Origin: Niallia circulans NBRC 13626
Lineage (GTDB): Bacteria; Bacillota; Bacilli; Bacillales; Cytobacillaceae
Reading direction: 5' to 3'
DNA: 64,000 bases
NCBI RefSeq assembly: GCF_001591585.1
Contig: NZ_BCVE01000003.1
Location: 308,835 to 372,834 of the forward strand
Both the position numbers and the translations under genes were made by a program. The notes below the pieces were generated by a model. The model ran no database searches. It worked only from the letters and a program-made list of their open reading frames with translations, and was not told the DNA's origin. Positions 23,029 to 33,668 of this stretch are shown piece after piece; positions within the stretch are counted from its first letter, which is position 1, and each line of letters starts with the position of its first letter.

Positions 23029-23817
23029 CTATATAGCCATTAGCTTTGTCGGTATCCTTGGATCGGTATCAAATAAATGAACCTGTTCCCCCAAACCAAC
23101 GCCACGGCTTTCTAATGTCTGTCCAACTGACATCCTTGCTAGATCCTTCATATTATTATCTAAGCTTAAGTGCGCAAGGTATATATGCTTTGTACGATCT
23201 CCAATCACTTCACTCATGGCTATCGCAGCATCCTCGTTACAGACATGTCCCACATCACTTAATATACGTCTTTTAATATTCCATGGATATTTTCCCATCC
23301 GCAGCATCTGCACATCATGATTGCTTTCAAATACATACGAATCTGCATTGGAAATAATTCCTTTCATTCGATCACTTACGTACCCAGTATCTGTGATAAG
23401 AACGAGCTTCTTCTCTCCTTCATGAAATACATAAAACATTGGCTCTGCTGCATCATGAGAAACACCAAAGGATTCAATGGATACATTGCCGAATGTCTTT
23501 ACTGTTTCCATATCAAAATGAAATTTCTGCTCGACTGGAATTTCCCCAATGAGTGGATCCATTGCTTTCCATGTTTTTTCATTCGCATAGATCGGCAGTT
23601 TATACTTTCTTGCAACAATACCTACCCCTTTAATATGGTCACTATGCTCATGTGTTACTAATATGCCTGTTAGATCACTCATTTTTCGTTCAATGCCTTG
23701 AAATAAGCCTTCCATTTGCTTTCCGCTTAATCCGGCATCCACTAAAAAGGAATGTTCTCCTGATTCAACAAAAATGGCATTTCCTGTACTGCCACTTGCG
23801 AGAACACTAAACCGCAT
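23029..23817 (-). CDS. walJ: MBL-fold hydrolase WalJ (YycJ)
   Basis: 262 residues of metallo-beta-lactamase fold with HEHSDH at 56-61, the D-H-E metal residues further on ([19 protein letters not shown]) and an SGSTGNA start. YycJ-type proteins are exonuclease-like and have been tied to coordination of cell division with replication. Last gene of walR-walK-yycH-yycI-walJ; the start is 7 bases after the yycI stop. Confidence 0.93.
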   Translation of the reverse strand: MRFSVLASGSTGNAIFVESGEHSFLVDAGLSGKQMEGLFQGIERKMSDLTGILVTHEHSDHIKGVGIVARKYKLPIYANEKTWKAMDPLIGEIPVEQKFHFDMETVKTFGNVSIESFGVSHDAAEPMFYVFHEGEKKLVLITDTGYVSDRMKGIISNADSYVFESNHDVQMLRMGKYPWNIKRRILSDVGHVCNEDAAIAMSEVIGDRTKHIYLAHLSLDNNMKDLARMSVGQTLESRGVGLGEQVHLFDTDPRIPTKLMAI

Positions 23818-23823
23818 TTTCTC

Positions 23824-24624
23824 TCACTCCACTTTCATTTCCTCTGTTTCTGGCTGAATAACTTGTCCATCTAGCGCGTTCACATAAAAATCTTCTTCGT
23901 TCACTGTTACTTTCCAAGTTGGCGCAAGCAGCTGTGCCGAAGTATCAAGCTGTGTATAATACCCTAGTTCTATATGACTTACATATGAACCACTTTCAAT
24001 GAAATTATTCTTAAATAAGTTAAGAATAGCATCAGGCGGCTGCATAATGACCTCTTCTTTATCCATTTCTTTAATGTTTTCTAAATATGTCTGGTTATAA
24101 GAAACAATTTTATTTTCTTCATTGACATTAAAGGTAAGCTCCGCTTTAGGATTGCGATACAATGTTTTTCCTGCATGCTGCTGATAGTACTTTATCGTGT
24201 TCCCCTTCTTTTCCCAAAAGCGATACTCTGCACCGTTAAGTACGGAATTAAGCAGAAAATCAGTCAAATCATCGGGATCGAACTCTTTATCTATACTGAT
24301 TGGTTTCTCTAGGACTGCTTGAAGATATATGCTATCTCTTACCGTAATTTCTTGACCGCTTAATAATCCCTTTTCCAACTTCTTGATCTCATCATCGGTA
24401 AATTTCTTCGATTTGGCAGATAAATATTGATCCTTCACATTATTGACCGGCAGTTTCTCTTTATCGTAATCAATTCCTAGCCGTGACAATGTGTGTGTTG
24501 GTGGTTCTGTTGGTAAATCATCGGCCCGCTGGTATTCCTTAATTTTTACATATTCATAAATTAAATAAACATCTAATAGTAAAAAGGCAATGATAAATAT
24601 CGTCTTTATCTTACTCCAGTCCAT
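23824..24624 (-). CDS. yycI: Two-component regulatory protein YycI
   Basis: 266 residues: an N-terminal membrane anchor (IKTIFIIAFLLLDVYLIYEYV, about 5-25) and an extracytoplasmic domain. With YycH it binds and restrains the sensor WalK at the membrane. Its start lies within the last 14 bases of yycH, so translation is coupled. The ending EEDFYVNALDGQVIQPE is the typical YycI C-terminus. Confidence 0.92.
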   Translation of the reverse strand: MDWSKIKTIFIIAFLLLDVYLIYEYVKIKEYQRADDLPTEPPTHTLSRLGIDYDKEKLPVNNVKDQYLSAKSKKFTDDEIKKLEKGLLSGQEITVRDSIYLQAVLEKPISIDKEFDPDDLTDFLLNSVLNGAEYRFWEKKGNTIKYYQQHAGKTLYRNPKAELTFNVNEENKIVSYNQTYLENIKEMDKEEVIMQPPDAILNLFKNNFIESGSYVSHIELGYYTQLDTSAQLLAPTWKVTVNEEDFYVNALDGQVIQPETEEMKVE

Positions 24625-25930
24625 CTAAGCTGCCCCCTGTTCCTTCCGAATATAGGGAATACCATTTATGATCATATTGGTAAAACCAAGTTGGCTGTAA
24701 AGAAACGATACTTTGCGAATCGACCTGCATATCGTATCCCAGTACGATCTTCTGGAGTTTTTCCATCTTCAGTTTTTTATTGCTTTTAAGATAATTTAGA
24801 ACATCCTCTCCTGATGAGATGGTCTCTTTTGAAAAATCAAACGGAGTGGTTGTATTAATAATAATTAAATTACTCGTTAACAGACGCTTTGCCTTATTAT
24901 CTTCCCAGTATAATCGAATATCGGACAACTCCGTATTTAGATTGAACACAGGCATCCCATTTGTATTGTATAAACGAAAGGTAACCTTTCTATCATCATC
25001 TCGTCCGACATAAAGATAGTCATTAATCCAGCCGCCACGTTCATTAATCAATTCGATACTATTATTTATTATATGGTTCTGAGTCATTTCATTCGAAATG
25101 CCTGCAGGTTTAAAGAAACTAACTATATGGGTATCTTTATATATTCGTAATAAACCTGAATCATCCGTATACTCTTCCCAATTTGTCAGAATTTCTTTTT
25201 GAGCAATACTTGGCTCTTCAAATAATGCTCTGCTCAAGCGGATAGATTCAATTTGTCTTGTAAAGTATTTATATTTATTTATTTCCTGCTTTCCATTAGG
25301 CAAGTAAATTAAATATTGATCATTAGGTTTATAAGAAAAATAAGTGGAGTACACTGTCTTTTCCGCATAAACATTTTCTTTCAATTTATTAAGCTGCTCT
25401 ATATAGGTTGTATTTATCGATGCTTCATATACTTTCTCTGTTTCTTTAGACAGAAAATAAACACTTCCATCCTTATAAGAAAACAAGATCGTATCAAAAT
25501 CAAAGGAATTATCTTGATCAATTCTTAAAATTTCTTTATAAATACGAAAAGGAACTTGCCCTGGAAACCTTATTTCTAGACTATTATTCTGCTCTTCTAA
25601 AAAAGTGGCTATACTAGGAATGGTGGAAGATATATTACGGAAATTCCCATAATCAAATTCTTTCAATCTATTTAGAATATGGTCTACTTCCTCCTTGGAA
25701 ATTGTACCATAATGCTGCCCATCGATGTGTTGGTAAATTTCATCAGGCTTTATTACTTCACTGACTTCCTTTTTAGCCCCTAATGCCTCTTGCTCCATAG
25801 TAGAACCACTAGAATCCATCGCATCAAACTCTCCACCTTGGTCTGTCCAAAGGAGATAATATAATAACACACTTAATGCTACCAGCAAGATTAAAATGCC
25901 ACTTTTTACGTTCTCATATTTCATCCCCAA
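24611..25930 (-). CDS. yycH: Two-component system activity regulator YycH
   Basis: 439 residues with one N-terminal membrane helix (SGILILLVALSVLLYYLLW) and a long external region. YycH partners YycI in controlling WalK. The gene overlaps walK by 10 bases and yycI by 14, a fully coupled operon as in other Bacillales. Confidence 0.92.
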   Translation of the reverse strand: MGMKYENVKSGILILLVALSVLLYYLLWTDQGGEFDAMDSSGSTMEQEALGAKKEVSEVIKPDEIYQHIDGQHYGTISKEEVDHILNRLKEFDYGNFRNISSTIPSIATFLEEQNNSLEIRFPGQVPFRIYKEILRIDQDNSFDFDTILFSYKDGSVYFLSKETEKVYEASINTTYIEQLNKLKENVYAEKTVYSTYFSYKPNDQYLIYLPNGKQEINKYKYFTRQIESIRLSRALFEEPSIAQKEILTNWEEYTDDSGLLRIYKDTHIVSFFKPAGISNEMTQNHIINNSIELINERGGWINDYLYVGRDDDRKVTFRLYNTNGMPVFNLNTELSDIRLYWEDNKAKRLLTSNLIIINTTTPFDFSKETISSGEDVLNYLKSNKKLKMEKLQKIVLGYDMQVDSQSIVSLQPTWFYQYDHKWYSLYSEGTGGSLDGLE

Positions 25931-27750
25931 TCATCCTCTTCAGATTGAATATACGGTAGGGTGAAAGATATTTTTGTTCCTTTTCCTTCTTTACTGGATG
26001 CCCAAATTCTTCCCCCATGTGCTTCTACCATTTCTTTCGCAATAGCAAGGCCTAGTCCTGTTCCGCCAAGCTTACGTGTTCTCGCCTTATCAACACGGTA
26101 GAAACGATCAAATATTTTATCAATATTTTCTTTTGGAATACCTACGCCATTATCCGATACACTTACGATAATTTGCTGTTCTTGCTCCTTTATAGAAAAA
26201 GTAATTTTCCCACCTTCAGGAGAGTATTTCAAGGCATTAGAAATTATATTATCAAGAACCTGTGTCAATTTATCTTCATCAATTTCCACAAATGCTGCTT
26301 TCTTAGGCAATTTTCTTATAAAAATAACATTTTGCTCTTTCGTCAATTCAAAACGATCAATAATGCGATTATAAAATACGATGAAATCAACAAGTTCTTT
26401 ATTTAACTGATAATCACGACTATCTAATTTAGAAAGCTGTAATAAGTCATTTACAAGGCGTATCATCCGTTCTGTTTCCGTTTGTGTGACATTAAGGAAT
26501 TTCGGAGCTAATTCTTCATCTTTCCAAGCCCCATCATATAGAGCCTCTACATAACTGCGCATTGTCGTTAGCGGCGTACGCAATTCATGGGAAACATTCG
26601 CCACAAACTCTTTTCTTTCCATATCAATCTTTTCTTGTTCGGTAATATCGTGAAGAACCGTAATTAAACCATTCACAAACCCTGTTTCTTTTTGGATAAC
26701 TGAAAAATTCGCCCGTAACACATATGGCTCATAATGTGTACTATAATCCAAAATAACCGATTCTCTTTCCTCGAGAAGTTCCTCAAATGTATACTTTCCA
26801 TTAAGATCAAGAAGATTAACAATTGGTTCTGAAAGGACTGTTTCACGTGAAACATCCAGCATTTTTGCAGCTGGCTCATTAATAAGAATAATCCGTCCTT
26901 TTCTATCTGTCGCAATTACTCCGTCTGTCATATAGGCTAATACTGAAGATAGTTTTCTTCTTTCACTTTCTGTTGTAGCCTGTGACTCTTGAAGCTTCTT
27001 GGTCAAATTATTAAAAGTAATCGCCAGCTGGCCGATTTCATCAAATCCATACACTTTTACCTTTCGAGAGAAATTCCCCTTTGATAAGGCAAAAGCATGC
27101 TTTTGCATATCAGAGATTGGCTTGGTGATTGTTCTTGCTAACAGAACTCCCAAAATAGCGGTAACAACCAATGTAATAATGGTTCCTTTTTGGAAGATTT
27201 GATTAATCTTATCAATTTGTTTATACACATTCTCGATTTTCCCTACCAAATAAATGGCTCCGACTATTTCATCTCCATTCGTCTTTATAGGAGTAATCAG
27301 CTCATAGATTTTCTCGCCATTTTTCTGCTTGATCGGATTATCTGGCTGGGAAGAATTAGATAAAATTCGTCTTACCGAATAGTCGACCATTCTCTGGCCA
27401 ACTAAATTTTGATTTTCCGGATCCGAAGTTCCGACTATAATTCCATTACTATTAACTACTCTAATTTCCTTAATATCAGAAGAATTATTATCACTCAAAA
27501 TTCTTCTAATATCATCTTCTAACTTTGAATCCCCATTTTCGACGACTCTTTCCTTTACAAGCTGCTCTTCTAAATAAATCGATAAGATATTTACTTTCTC
27601 TTGAATCGATACTTTAAAACTATCCAATAAGGTTGTCTGTAAAGTCTTTACAAAATAGACTCCAATAATCTGAATAGAAATTAGAATAAGCAAAACAATT
27701 ACTACCACAAGCTTCAAATGAATAGAACGAAAAAAACTCACTTTTTTCAT
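25921..27750 (-). CDS. walK: Essential sensor histidine kinase WalK (YycG)
   Basis: 609 residues: membrane helix 13-33, an external Cache/PAS-like domain (about 35-180), a second helix 190-207, HAMP (208-260), PAS (265-370), HisKA with phosphoacceptor His388 in NVSHELRTPL, and HATPase with DNGVGIPKENIDKIFDRFYR and GTGLGLAIAKEM. It controls cell-wall hydrolase genes through WalR. Residues DVSRETVL at 299-306 are encoded by a perfect parS site. Confidence 0.97.
   Translation of the reverse strand: MKKVSFFRSIHLKLVVVIVLLILISIQIIGVYFVKTLQTTLLDSFKVSIQEKVNILSIYLEEQLVKERVVENGDSKLEDDIRRILSDNNSSDIKEIRVVNSNGIIVGTSDPENQNLVGQRMVDYSVRRILSNSSQPDNPIKQKNGEKIYELITPIKTNGDEIVGAIYLVGKIENVYKQIDKINQIFQKGTIITLVVTAILGVLLARTITKPISDMQKHAFALSKGNFSRKVKVYGFDEIGQLAITFNNLTKKLQESQATTESERRKLSSVLAYMTDGVIATDRKGRIILINEPAAKMLDVSRETVLSEPIVNLLDLNGKYTFEELLEERESVILDYSTHYEPYVLRANFSVIQKETGFVNGLITVLHDITEQEKIDMERKEFVANVSHELRTPLTTMRSYVEALYDGAWKDEELAPKFLNVTQTETERMIRLVNDLLQLSKLDSRDYQLNKELVDFIVFYNRIIDRFELTKEQNVIFIRKLPKKAAFVEIDEDKLTQVLDNIISNALKYSPEGGKITFSIKEQEQQIIVSVSDNGVGIPKENIDKIFDRFYRVDKARTRKLGGTGLGLAIAKEMVEAHGGRIWASSKEGKGTKISFTLPYIQSEEDDWG
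26839..26854. other. parS site inside walK
   Basis: TGTTTCACGTGAAACA is a perfect match to the Bacillus parS consensus bound by Spo0J/ParB. It lies in the PAS-region coding sequence of walK. Confidence 0.93.
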
Positions 27751-27758
27751 TAATAGAT

Positions 27759-28469
27759 TTACTCCTGCTCAGGATTTCTCAAGTAGTATCCAACGCCTCT
27801 TCTTGTCACAATCCAAGTTGGATGACTAGGATTATCTTCAATTTTTTCTCTTAACCTTCTTACTGTTACGTCTACTGTTCTTACATCTCCATAGTAGTCG
27901 TAACCCCATACAGTTTGAAGCAAGTGCTCTCTCGTCATAACTTGTCCGATATGTTTTGCTAAATAGTAAAGCAATTCAAACTCACGATGAGTCAACTCAA
28001 TCATTTCTCCCCTTTTCGATACGATATAAGCATCTGGGTGAATTATAAGGGAACCAACTTCAATTTCATTTGTTTCTTTCTCCTCTTCTGCAGCAGAAGA
28101 AACTTGCTGGTGTCTACGAAGATTTGCTTTAACACGTGCAATCAGCTCTCTCGTACTGAAAGGCTTTGTTACATAATCATCTGCCCCTAATTCCAGTCCT
28201 AACACCTTATCTATCTCAGAGTCCTTAGCCGTTAACATAATAATCGGCATCTCATATTTCTTTCTAACCTCACGACATACTTCCATTCCATCTCTTTGTG
28301 GCAGCATAATATCTAATAATACTAAATCCGGCTGAAGTTCTTCTACCTTCTCTAACGCCTCGTTGCCATCATAAGCACAATAAACTTCAAATCCTTCTTT
28401 CTTTAAATTAAATTGCAAAATATCCGCAATTGGTTTTTCATCATCTACAACTAGAATCTTTTTGTTCAT
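27759..28469 (-). CDS. walR: Response regulator WalR (YycF)
   Basis: 236 residues: receiver domain with acidic pocket DD(9-10) and phosphoacceptor Asp53 (LLDIMLP), Lys in TKPFS, then an OmpR-type winged helix ending [13 protein letters not shown]. Essential regulator of cell-wall metabolism with WalK, whose gene starts 8 bases downstream. First gene of the operon; the promoter lies in the AT-rich spacer upstream. Confidence 0.97.
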   Translation of the reverse strand: MNKKILVVDDEKPIADILQFNLKKEGFEVYCAYDGNEALEKVEELQPDLVLLDIMLPQRDGMEVCREVRKKYEMPIIMLTAKDSEIDKVLGLELGADDYVTKPFSTRELIARVKANLRRHQQVSSAAEEEKETNEIEVGSLIIHPDAYIVSKRGEMIELTHREFELLYYLAKHIGQVMTREHLLQTVWGYDYYGDVRTVDVTVRRLREKIEDNPSHPTWIVTRRGVGYYLRNPEQE

Positions 28470-29318
28470 TCTGCTATTCTCCTTATATCAAGTTTATCTA
28501 TTGTTATTTCATTCTTTTATTGTTTACTTCTAATGTCTACTTTACCATTTTAAATTTATATAATCACTTTTTTTCTATTATTAGTTTATCCCGCTTTCAT
28601 CTCCCTTTACCAAGAGAAACAAAAAATAGGTAGCAGGATGATAAAATTCTCCAAATAACTGCTATCCACTAAATAGCCCCAAATAAAAAAGACAGTGAAG
28701 CTTTTCATTAGCCCACTGAACATTCCTTCCATCCCCGAATAAAAAATCTCTCTATTTAAAGAGAGAATTGCTTATTTTTCTTTATTAGTCTTTTATTCTT
28801 ATACATGGGAACTAAAAGCATACATCCATCATCAATACATACTAGGCTGTTATATGCCTTCTTTCTGCAGAAAATTAGTTAGAGCATTATTTTACAATAA
28901 AAAATACATAGGTAGATGGATAAATTATTGAAACCTTTTAGACGAGATAATCGTCTATATATATGAGTTTCATTTTCCCTTAATTTTGGCAAGGATATCC
29001 TTTTTGATAGAATGGATCCCTTGTCCTTTTTTTGTCTAAAACATCCTCTACTTACTTTTTTCTAAATTAAATAATTCTCTTCTGTTTCTACTCCATTCAC
29101 TTCATTATTTTAAAGTTCCTAACAAAGAAGACATATACATTAACTTTATCATACTTTTATAAGGAAAAATGGTTTGCTATTATATTGTAATAAAATTGTT
29201 GTTAAATTTATATGTTCTGTGGGATTTGTAATAATCGCGGATTTCTTCACATTTATTTACGGGGAAATAATTTGGCATAAAAAAAACAACGAACAGTCGT
29301 TGTAATGATAAATCAAGG
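28470..29318. other. 850-base spacer between walR and the tRNA cluster
   Basis: No protein gene is supported. It should contain the walR promoter on the minus strand, a TCTCTCTATTTAAAGAGAGA palindrome near 28749-28768, and a plus-strand terminator at 28988-29034 with no gene in front of it. Confidence 0.6.
28988..29034 (+). terminator. Orphan plus-strand intrinsic terminator
   Basis: GGCAAGGATATCC and GGATCCCTTGTCC form a stem of about 12 bp (one bulged base on each arm) followed by seven T. All neighbouring genes run on the minus strand, so the transcript it ends is unknown. Confidence 0.6.
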
Positions 29319-29391
29319 TGGCTCAGGACGGAATCGAACCGCCGACACAAGGATTTTCAGTCCTTTGCTCTACCGACTGAGCTACTGAGCC
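29319..29391 (-). tRNA. trnF: tRNA-Phe (GAA)
   Basis: Minus-strand cloverleaf beginning GGCTCAGTAGCTCAGTCGG, anticodon GAA in GGACTGAAAATCC, T-arm CGGCGGTTCGAATCCGTCC and matching GCTGAGCC acceptor end. The genomic sequence after the discriminator A reads CCT, so a full CCA is not encoded. Last gene of the four-tRNA cluster. Confidence 0.96.
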
Positions 29392-29502
29392 AAACTATTG
29401 TGACAGATGCTTACTAGCAGCACAGGTCGAAATTCTTACTTGTCTTCAATATGTATTAGATAAAAATATATATTAAATATGCAAATGCATAGGAAGAAAA
29501 AA

Positions 29503-29579
29503 TGGCGGTCCGGACGGGACTCGAACCCGCGACCTCCTGCGTGACAGGCAGGCATTCTAACCAACTGAACTACCGGACC
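29503..29579 (-). tRNA. trnD: tRNA-Asp (GTC)
   Basis: Minus-strand GGTCCGGTAGTTCAGTTGG start, anticodon GTC in CCTGTCACGC, T-arm GCGGGTTCGAGTCCCGT and GGACCG acceptor end; CCA is encoded. Confidence 0.96.
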
Positions 29580-29612
29580 ATTTTTACTATTAATACCTTT
29601 AAAAAGATATTA

Positions 29613-29684
29613 TGACCCATACGGGATTCGAACCCGTGTTACCGCCGTGAAAGGGCGGTGTCTTAACCGCTTGACCAATGGGCC
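29613..29684 (-). tRNA. trnE: tRNA-Glu (TTC)
   Basis: Minus-strand GGCCCATTGGTCAAGCGG start, anticodon TTC in CCCTTTCACGG, T-arm CACGGGTTCGAATCCCGT, acceptor end ATGGGTC; no CCA encoded. 72 nt as usual for this species. Confidence 0.96.
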
Positions 29685-29703
29685 GTGAAATTATTACAAG
29701 AAA

Positions 29704-29779
29704 TGGTGAGCCATGGAGGATTCGAACCTCCGACCCTCTGATTAAAAGTCAGATGCTCTACCGACTGAGCTAATGGCTC
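29704..29779 (-). tRNA. trnK: tRNA-Lys (TTT)
   Basis: Minus-strand GAGCCATTAGCTCAGTCGG start, anticodon TTT in GACTTTTAATC, T-arm GGAGGTTCGAATCCTCC, acceptor end ATGGCTC and encoded CCA. First gene of a Lys-Glu-Asp-Phe cluster, the same order as trnY of B. subtilis. Confidence 0.96.
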
Positions 29780-29807
29780 GTATTTTTTGTCATTTGCGAC
29801 GCTTTTT

Positions 29808-29837
29808 ATATTAGCATATTACTAAAATAAAAAGCAA
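29808..29837 (-). promoter_or_regulatory. Promoter of the tRNA cluster
   Basis: On the minus strand TTGCTT (29837-29832) and TAATAT (29813-29808) are separated by 18 bases, about 30 bases before tRNA-Lys. Confidence 0.6.
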
Positions 29838-30011
29838 TACTTTTTTTAAAAGTTTTTTTCAAAAATATTTTTTAACTCCTACGTAACTATTTTTCCTCCG
29901 CAAGGTTACTAAAATTAAATACCCAACATAAAGAATGCTGTATACTTATCATACCCTCATGCCATTTCTGTAAACGAATCAAGCAAGCCTGCTTCTATTA
30001 TCTATTTAGAA

Positions 30012-30046
30012 AAGAAAAGGTCGTTCTAACACGTTTAGAACGACCT
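30012..30046 (-). terminator. Terminator of purA
   Basis: GGTCGTTCTAA (30019-30029) and TTAGAACGACC (30036-30046) form an 11-bp stem; on the minus strand TTTTCTTTTC follows, right after the purA stop. Confidence 0.88.
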
Positions 30047-30056
30047 CTTACCATGT

Positions 30057-31349
30057 TTAGATTTGTCTCCAAGGGCTGTGTATCACATTTGTTTGTGTAC
30101 GATCTGGACCAACTGAGAACATGGATAATGGGATCCCTGTTAACTGTGAAACTCTTTCTAAATAATGACGGGCATTTTCAGGAAGCTCACTTAATGTTTT
30201 ACATCCAGTAATGTCCTCTGACCAGCCTGGTAATTCTTCATATACTGGCTCACAATCAGCTAGTACTTTAAGGCTTGCTGGGAACTCTTCCATTACTTCC
30301 CCTTTGTATTTATAAGCAACACAAATCTTTACTGTTTCAATTCCTGTTAAAACATCAATGGAATTCAGAGAAAGATCAGTAATACCGCTAACACGACGTG
30401 CATGACGTACAACGACACTATCAAACCAGCCGACACGGCGTGGTCTACCAGTTGTTGTTCCATATTCACGGCCAACTTCTCTAATATGATGTCCAATTTC
30501 GTCATTTAGTTCTGTTGGGAAAGGTCCATCCCCTACTCTTGATGTATAGGCTTTGGACACACCAACTACATGTTTAATTTTCGTTGGACCAACACCTGAA
30601 CCAATTGTTACCCCTCCAGCCACTGGATTAGAAGATGTAACAAACGGATACGTACCTTGATCGATATCAAGCATTACCCCTTGAGCACCTTCAAATAATA
30701 CTCTGCGGCCTTCATCTAATGCATCATTCAATACAACAGAAGTGTCACAAACATATTTCTTAATTTGCTGCCCATACTCATAATATTCATCTAAAATATC
30801 TTCTAATTTAAAGCCTTCCGTTTCATAAATACGCTCTAATAAACGGTTTTTTTCAATTAAATTTCTTGCAAGCTTTTCTTCAAATACTTCTTTATCTAAT
30901 AAGTCAGCAATACGGATACCAGTACGCGCCGCTTTATCCATATAAGCTGGTCCAATTCCTTTTTTCGTTGTTCCAATTTTATTAGCACCTTTGCTTTCTT
31001 CCTCAACCTCATCTAATTTTAGATGATAGGGAAGAATAACATGTGCACGATTACTAATTCTCAAATTATCTGTATTGATATTACGGTCATGTAAATATTT
31101 TAATTCTTCAATGATCGCTTTTGGATCAACGACCATTCCGTTTCCAACCACACTAATTTTTTCTTTATAAAATATCCCAGATGGAATTAAGTGTAATTTA
31201 TAAGTTTCTCCATTAAACTTAATTGTATGACCTGCATTGTTACCACCTTGATAACGTGCAATCACTTCTGCATTTTCAGATAGGAAATCGGTAATTTTAC
31301 CTTTTCCTTCGTCTCCCCATTGCGTTCCTACCACCACTACTGATGACAT
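30057..31349 (-). CDS. purA: Adenylosuccinate synthetase
   Basis: 430 residues, full length. GTP-binding [16 protein letters not shown] at 8-23, GGNNAGHTI, the [13 protein letters not shown] loop and [12 protein letters not shown] and GPDRTQTN motifs are all present. It joins aspartate to IMP with GTP as the first committed step to AMP. Monocistronic, with a terminator after it and a PurBox pair about 95 bases upstream of the start. Confidence 0.98.
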   Translation of the reverse strand: MSSVVVVGTQWGDEGKGKITDFLSENAEVIARYQGGNNAGHTIKFNGETYKLHLIPSGIFYKEKISVVGNGMVVDPKAIIEELKYLHDRNINTDNLRISNRAHVILPYHLKLDEVEEESKGANKIGTTKKGIGPAYMDKAARTGIRIADLLDKEVFEEKLARNLIEKNRLLERIYETEGFKLEDILDEYYEYGQQIKKYVCDTSVVLNDALDEGRRVLFEGAQGVMLDIDQGTYPFVTSSNPVAGGVTIGSGVGPTKIKHVVGVSKAYTSRVGDGPFPTELNDEIGHHIREVGREYGTTTGRPRRVGWFDSVVVRHARRVSGITDLSLNSIDVLTGIETVKICVAYKYKGEVMEEFPASLKVLADCEPVYEELPGWSEDITGCKTLSELPENARHYLERVSQLTGIPLSMFSVGPDRTQTNVIHSPWRQI

Positions 31350-31442
31350 ATCCTAGAGCACCTCCACAGGTTTCTATATCTTTTTTTATTATATCCTTAA
31401 TCAACATTCCTATTTTATCAATTCCCCAAGATAAAAGTCAAT

Positions 31443-31488
31443 AAAACACGAACAATCTTTTTAATATTTTAAGATTATGTTCGTAAAA
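31443..31488. promoter_or_regulatory. Inverted PurBox pair (PurR operator) upstream of purA
   Basis: CACGAACAAT (around 31447-31456) on the plus strand and ATTATGTTCGT (31475-31485), its counterpart on the other strand, give two CGAAC-A cores facing each other about 20 bases apart. This matches the arrangement of B. subtilis PurBoxes (consensus AWWWCCGAACWWT), apart from C-to-A changes before the core. Confidence 0.65.
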
Positions 31489-31563
31489 AAGAGATTAATA
31501 AAAAACGATATAAGTTGAAGTATATTTACTCCGATTAAGACTTCTGTCCATCTGAAAAGGCAC

Positions 31564-31602
31564 AAAAAAAGATTAGTAGCTCGCAGTCTACTAATCTTTT
31601 TT
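31564..31602 (-). terminator. Terminator of dnaB
   Basis: AAGATTAGTAG (31569-31579) and CTACTAATCTT (31588-31598) form an 11-bp stem flanked by runs of A and T, so it can act in both directions between dnaB and purA. Confidence 0.85.
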
Positions 31603-31604
31603 TC

Positions 31605-32969
31605 CTAAGCGCCTGTCGGCATTGCCCCATCTTCAAAGCGCCGTTCTAAATTGACGAATTTATTATATTCTTTTACAAAAGCTAATTGTACCGTTCCTGT
31701 TGGTCCATTACGCTGTTTCGCAATAATGATCTCTATAATATTCTTGCTTTCTGATTCCTTGTCATAGTAATCATCACGGTACAAGAACGCTACAATATCG
31801 GCATCCTGCTCAATACTTCCTGATTCCCTGATATCAGACATCATCGGACGCTTATCTTGTCTTTGCTCTACCCCGCGTGATAGCTGGGACAAGGCGATTA
31901 CGGGCACTTGAAGCTCACGTGCAAGCTGTTTTAAGGAACGGGAAATTTCCGATACCTCTTGCTGTCTATTTTCGCCTGCTCGTCCACTTCCTAAAATAAG
32001 CTGAAGGTAATCAATTAATATCATTCCTAAGCCATGCTCCTGCTTTAAGCGGCGACATTTAGCTCTTATATCGGTAATCTTTACCCCTGGAGTATCATCA
32101 ATGAAAATACCAGCATTGGACAGACTCCCCATTGCCATTGTCAGCTTGCCCCAGTCCTCGTCCGTTAATGACCCTGTACGAAGACGCTGTGCATCTATAT
32201 TACCTTCTGCACAAAGCATACGCATAACGAGCTGCTCTGCTCCCATCTCCAAACTGAAGATTGCTACATTTTCTCCTGTTTTTACGGCAACATTCTGAGC
32301 AATATTTAAGGCAAAGGCAGTTTTACCAACGGATGGTCTCGCTCCAACGATAATTAGATCATTGCGCTGGAATCCAGCCGTCATTTTATCAAGCTCAGCA
32401 AACCCTGTTGCTATACCTGTTATATCGCCTTTACGATTATGCATCTCTTCAATGTTATCGTATGTTCGCACGAGAACATCTTTGATATTATGAAACGCAC
32501 CGGCATTTTTCCGCTGTGCTACTTCTAAAATATTCTTTTCCGCTTCACTTAGAAGGGCTTCTACTTCATCCTCGCGGGAATATCCGTCTTGGGCAATATT
32601 TGTTGCTGTTCGAATTAATCGGCGCAGCAATGACTTCTCTTCTACAATCTTCGCATAATATTCTATATTGGCAGCGGTTGGCACAGAAGCTGCCAGCTCG
32701 CTCAAATAACTAACTCCACCTGTATCTTCTAAGTTATTAGTAGCTGCCAATTCAGACGTCACTGTTATTAAATCGACTGCTTTTCCTTCATCATTTAATT
32801 TAAGCATCGTTGAATATATTCTTTGATGTGCGCCACGATAAAAGTCTTCTGGTATTAATATTTCAGAAGCTAGTGTTAAGCTTTGTGGCTCAAGAAATAT
32901 GGCCCCTAGTACAGCCTGCTCAGCCTCAATATTTTGAGGGGGCATTCGATCATTTAACATTTCACTCAA
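31605..32969 (-). CDS. dnaB: Replicative DNA helicase (DnaB; DnaC in B. subtilis)
   Basis: 454 residues from TTG 32969, the same length as the B. subtilis protein; AAGGAGG lies nine bases upstream and the N-terminus MSEMLNDRMPPQNIEAEQ matches the family. The earlier in-frame start at 33011 has no ribosome-binding site. N-terminal domain to about 150, linker, then the RecA-like domain with Walker A GARPSVGKTA and DYLQLI. Hexameric 5'-3' helicase of the replication fork. Confidence 0.97.
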   Translation of the reverse strand: MSEMLNDRMPPQNIEAEQAVLGAIFLEPQSLTLASEILIPEDFYRGAHQRIYSTMLKLNDEGKAVDLITVTSELAATNNLEDTGGVSYLSELAASVPTAANIEYYAKIVEEKSLLRRLIRTATNIAQDGYSREDEVEALLSEAEKNILEVAQRKNAGAFHNIKDVLVRTYDNIEEMHNRKGDITGIATGFAELDKMTAGFQRNDLIIVGARPSVGKTAFALNIAQNVAVKTGENVAIFSLEMGAEQLVMRMLCAEGNIDAQRLRTGSLTDEDWGKLTMAMGSLSNAGIFIDDTPGVKITDIRAKCRRLKQEHGLGMILIDYLQLILGSGRAGENRQQEVSEISRSLKQLARELQVPVIALSQLSRGVEQRQDKRPMMSDIRESGSIEQDADIVAFLYRDDYYDKESESKNIIEIIIAKQRNGPTGTVQLAFVKEYNKFVNLERRFEDGAMPTGA

Positions 32970-33218
32970 TCTATAAAACCTCCTTAAATGAGAGGATATG
33001 ATAATAAACATAGCCTAGGTTAAAAAAAGCAACAATCTATACAAAAAGATTCTTTCATTTGCTGAAAGATATTTTTGTATCCACTGTGCCCTTTTCATTT
33101 TTTTAAATATTTTCTATTAAAAACAGTCAAACAAAAAATGTGACCAGCTCAACCTGTATCACATTTTCTTAAGCTTATTCTATTTTAACATGTTTAGCGG
33201 CAAATGGAACTTCCAATA

Positions 33219-33668
33219 TTAGCTTAATTCTTTTACATGTACATTTAATGTTGCAGACACTTCGTGATGAAGCTTCACTGCAACCTTTGTCACACCTAGT
33301 GAACGAATAGCATCATTTAATTCAATTTTTCGTTTATCAATTTTAATTTGATGCTTTTTATTTAGTTCATCAGCAATTTGCTTACTTGTAATTGATCCAA
33401 ATAACCTACCGCCTTCACCTGATTTTGCATGCAGCTCCACTGTTACTTTTTCTAGCTTTTCTTTTAATTCTTTTGCTCTATTAAGCTCTTCAATAGCTTC
33501 TTTCTCTTCTTTTTTCTTCTGTGCATTTAGTGTACTAACAGCTGAAGCATTCGCCTCTACAGCCAAACCTTGTTTTAAAAGAAAGTTATGTGCATAGCCA
33601 TCTGCTACGTTTTTAACTTCCCCTTTTTTCCCTTTTCCTTTTACATCTTTTAGAAAAATAACTTTCAT
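33219..33668 (-). CDS. rplI: 50S ribosomal protein L9
   Basis: 149 residues: N-terminal domain [30 protein letters not shown], long connecting helix rich in K/E, and the C-terminal rRNA-binding domain ([19 protein letters not shown]). The ATG overlaps the gdpP stop by 4 bases. Followed by a spacer to dnaB. Confidence 0.97.
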   Translation of the reverse strand: MKVIFLKDVKGKGKKGEVKNVADGYAHNFLLKQGLAVEANASAVSTLNAQKKKEEKEAIEELNRAKELKEKLEKVTVELHAKSGEGGRLFGSITSKQIADELNKKHQIKIDKRKIELNDAIRSLGVTKVAVKLHHEVSATLNVHVKELS

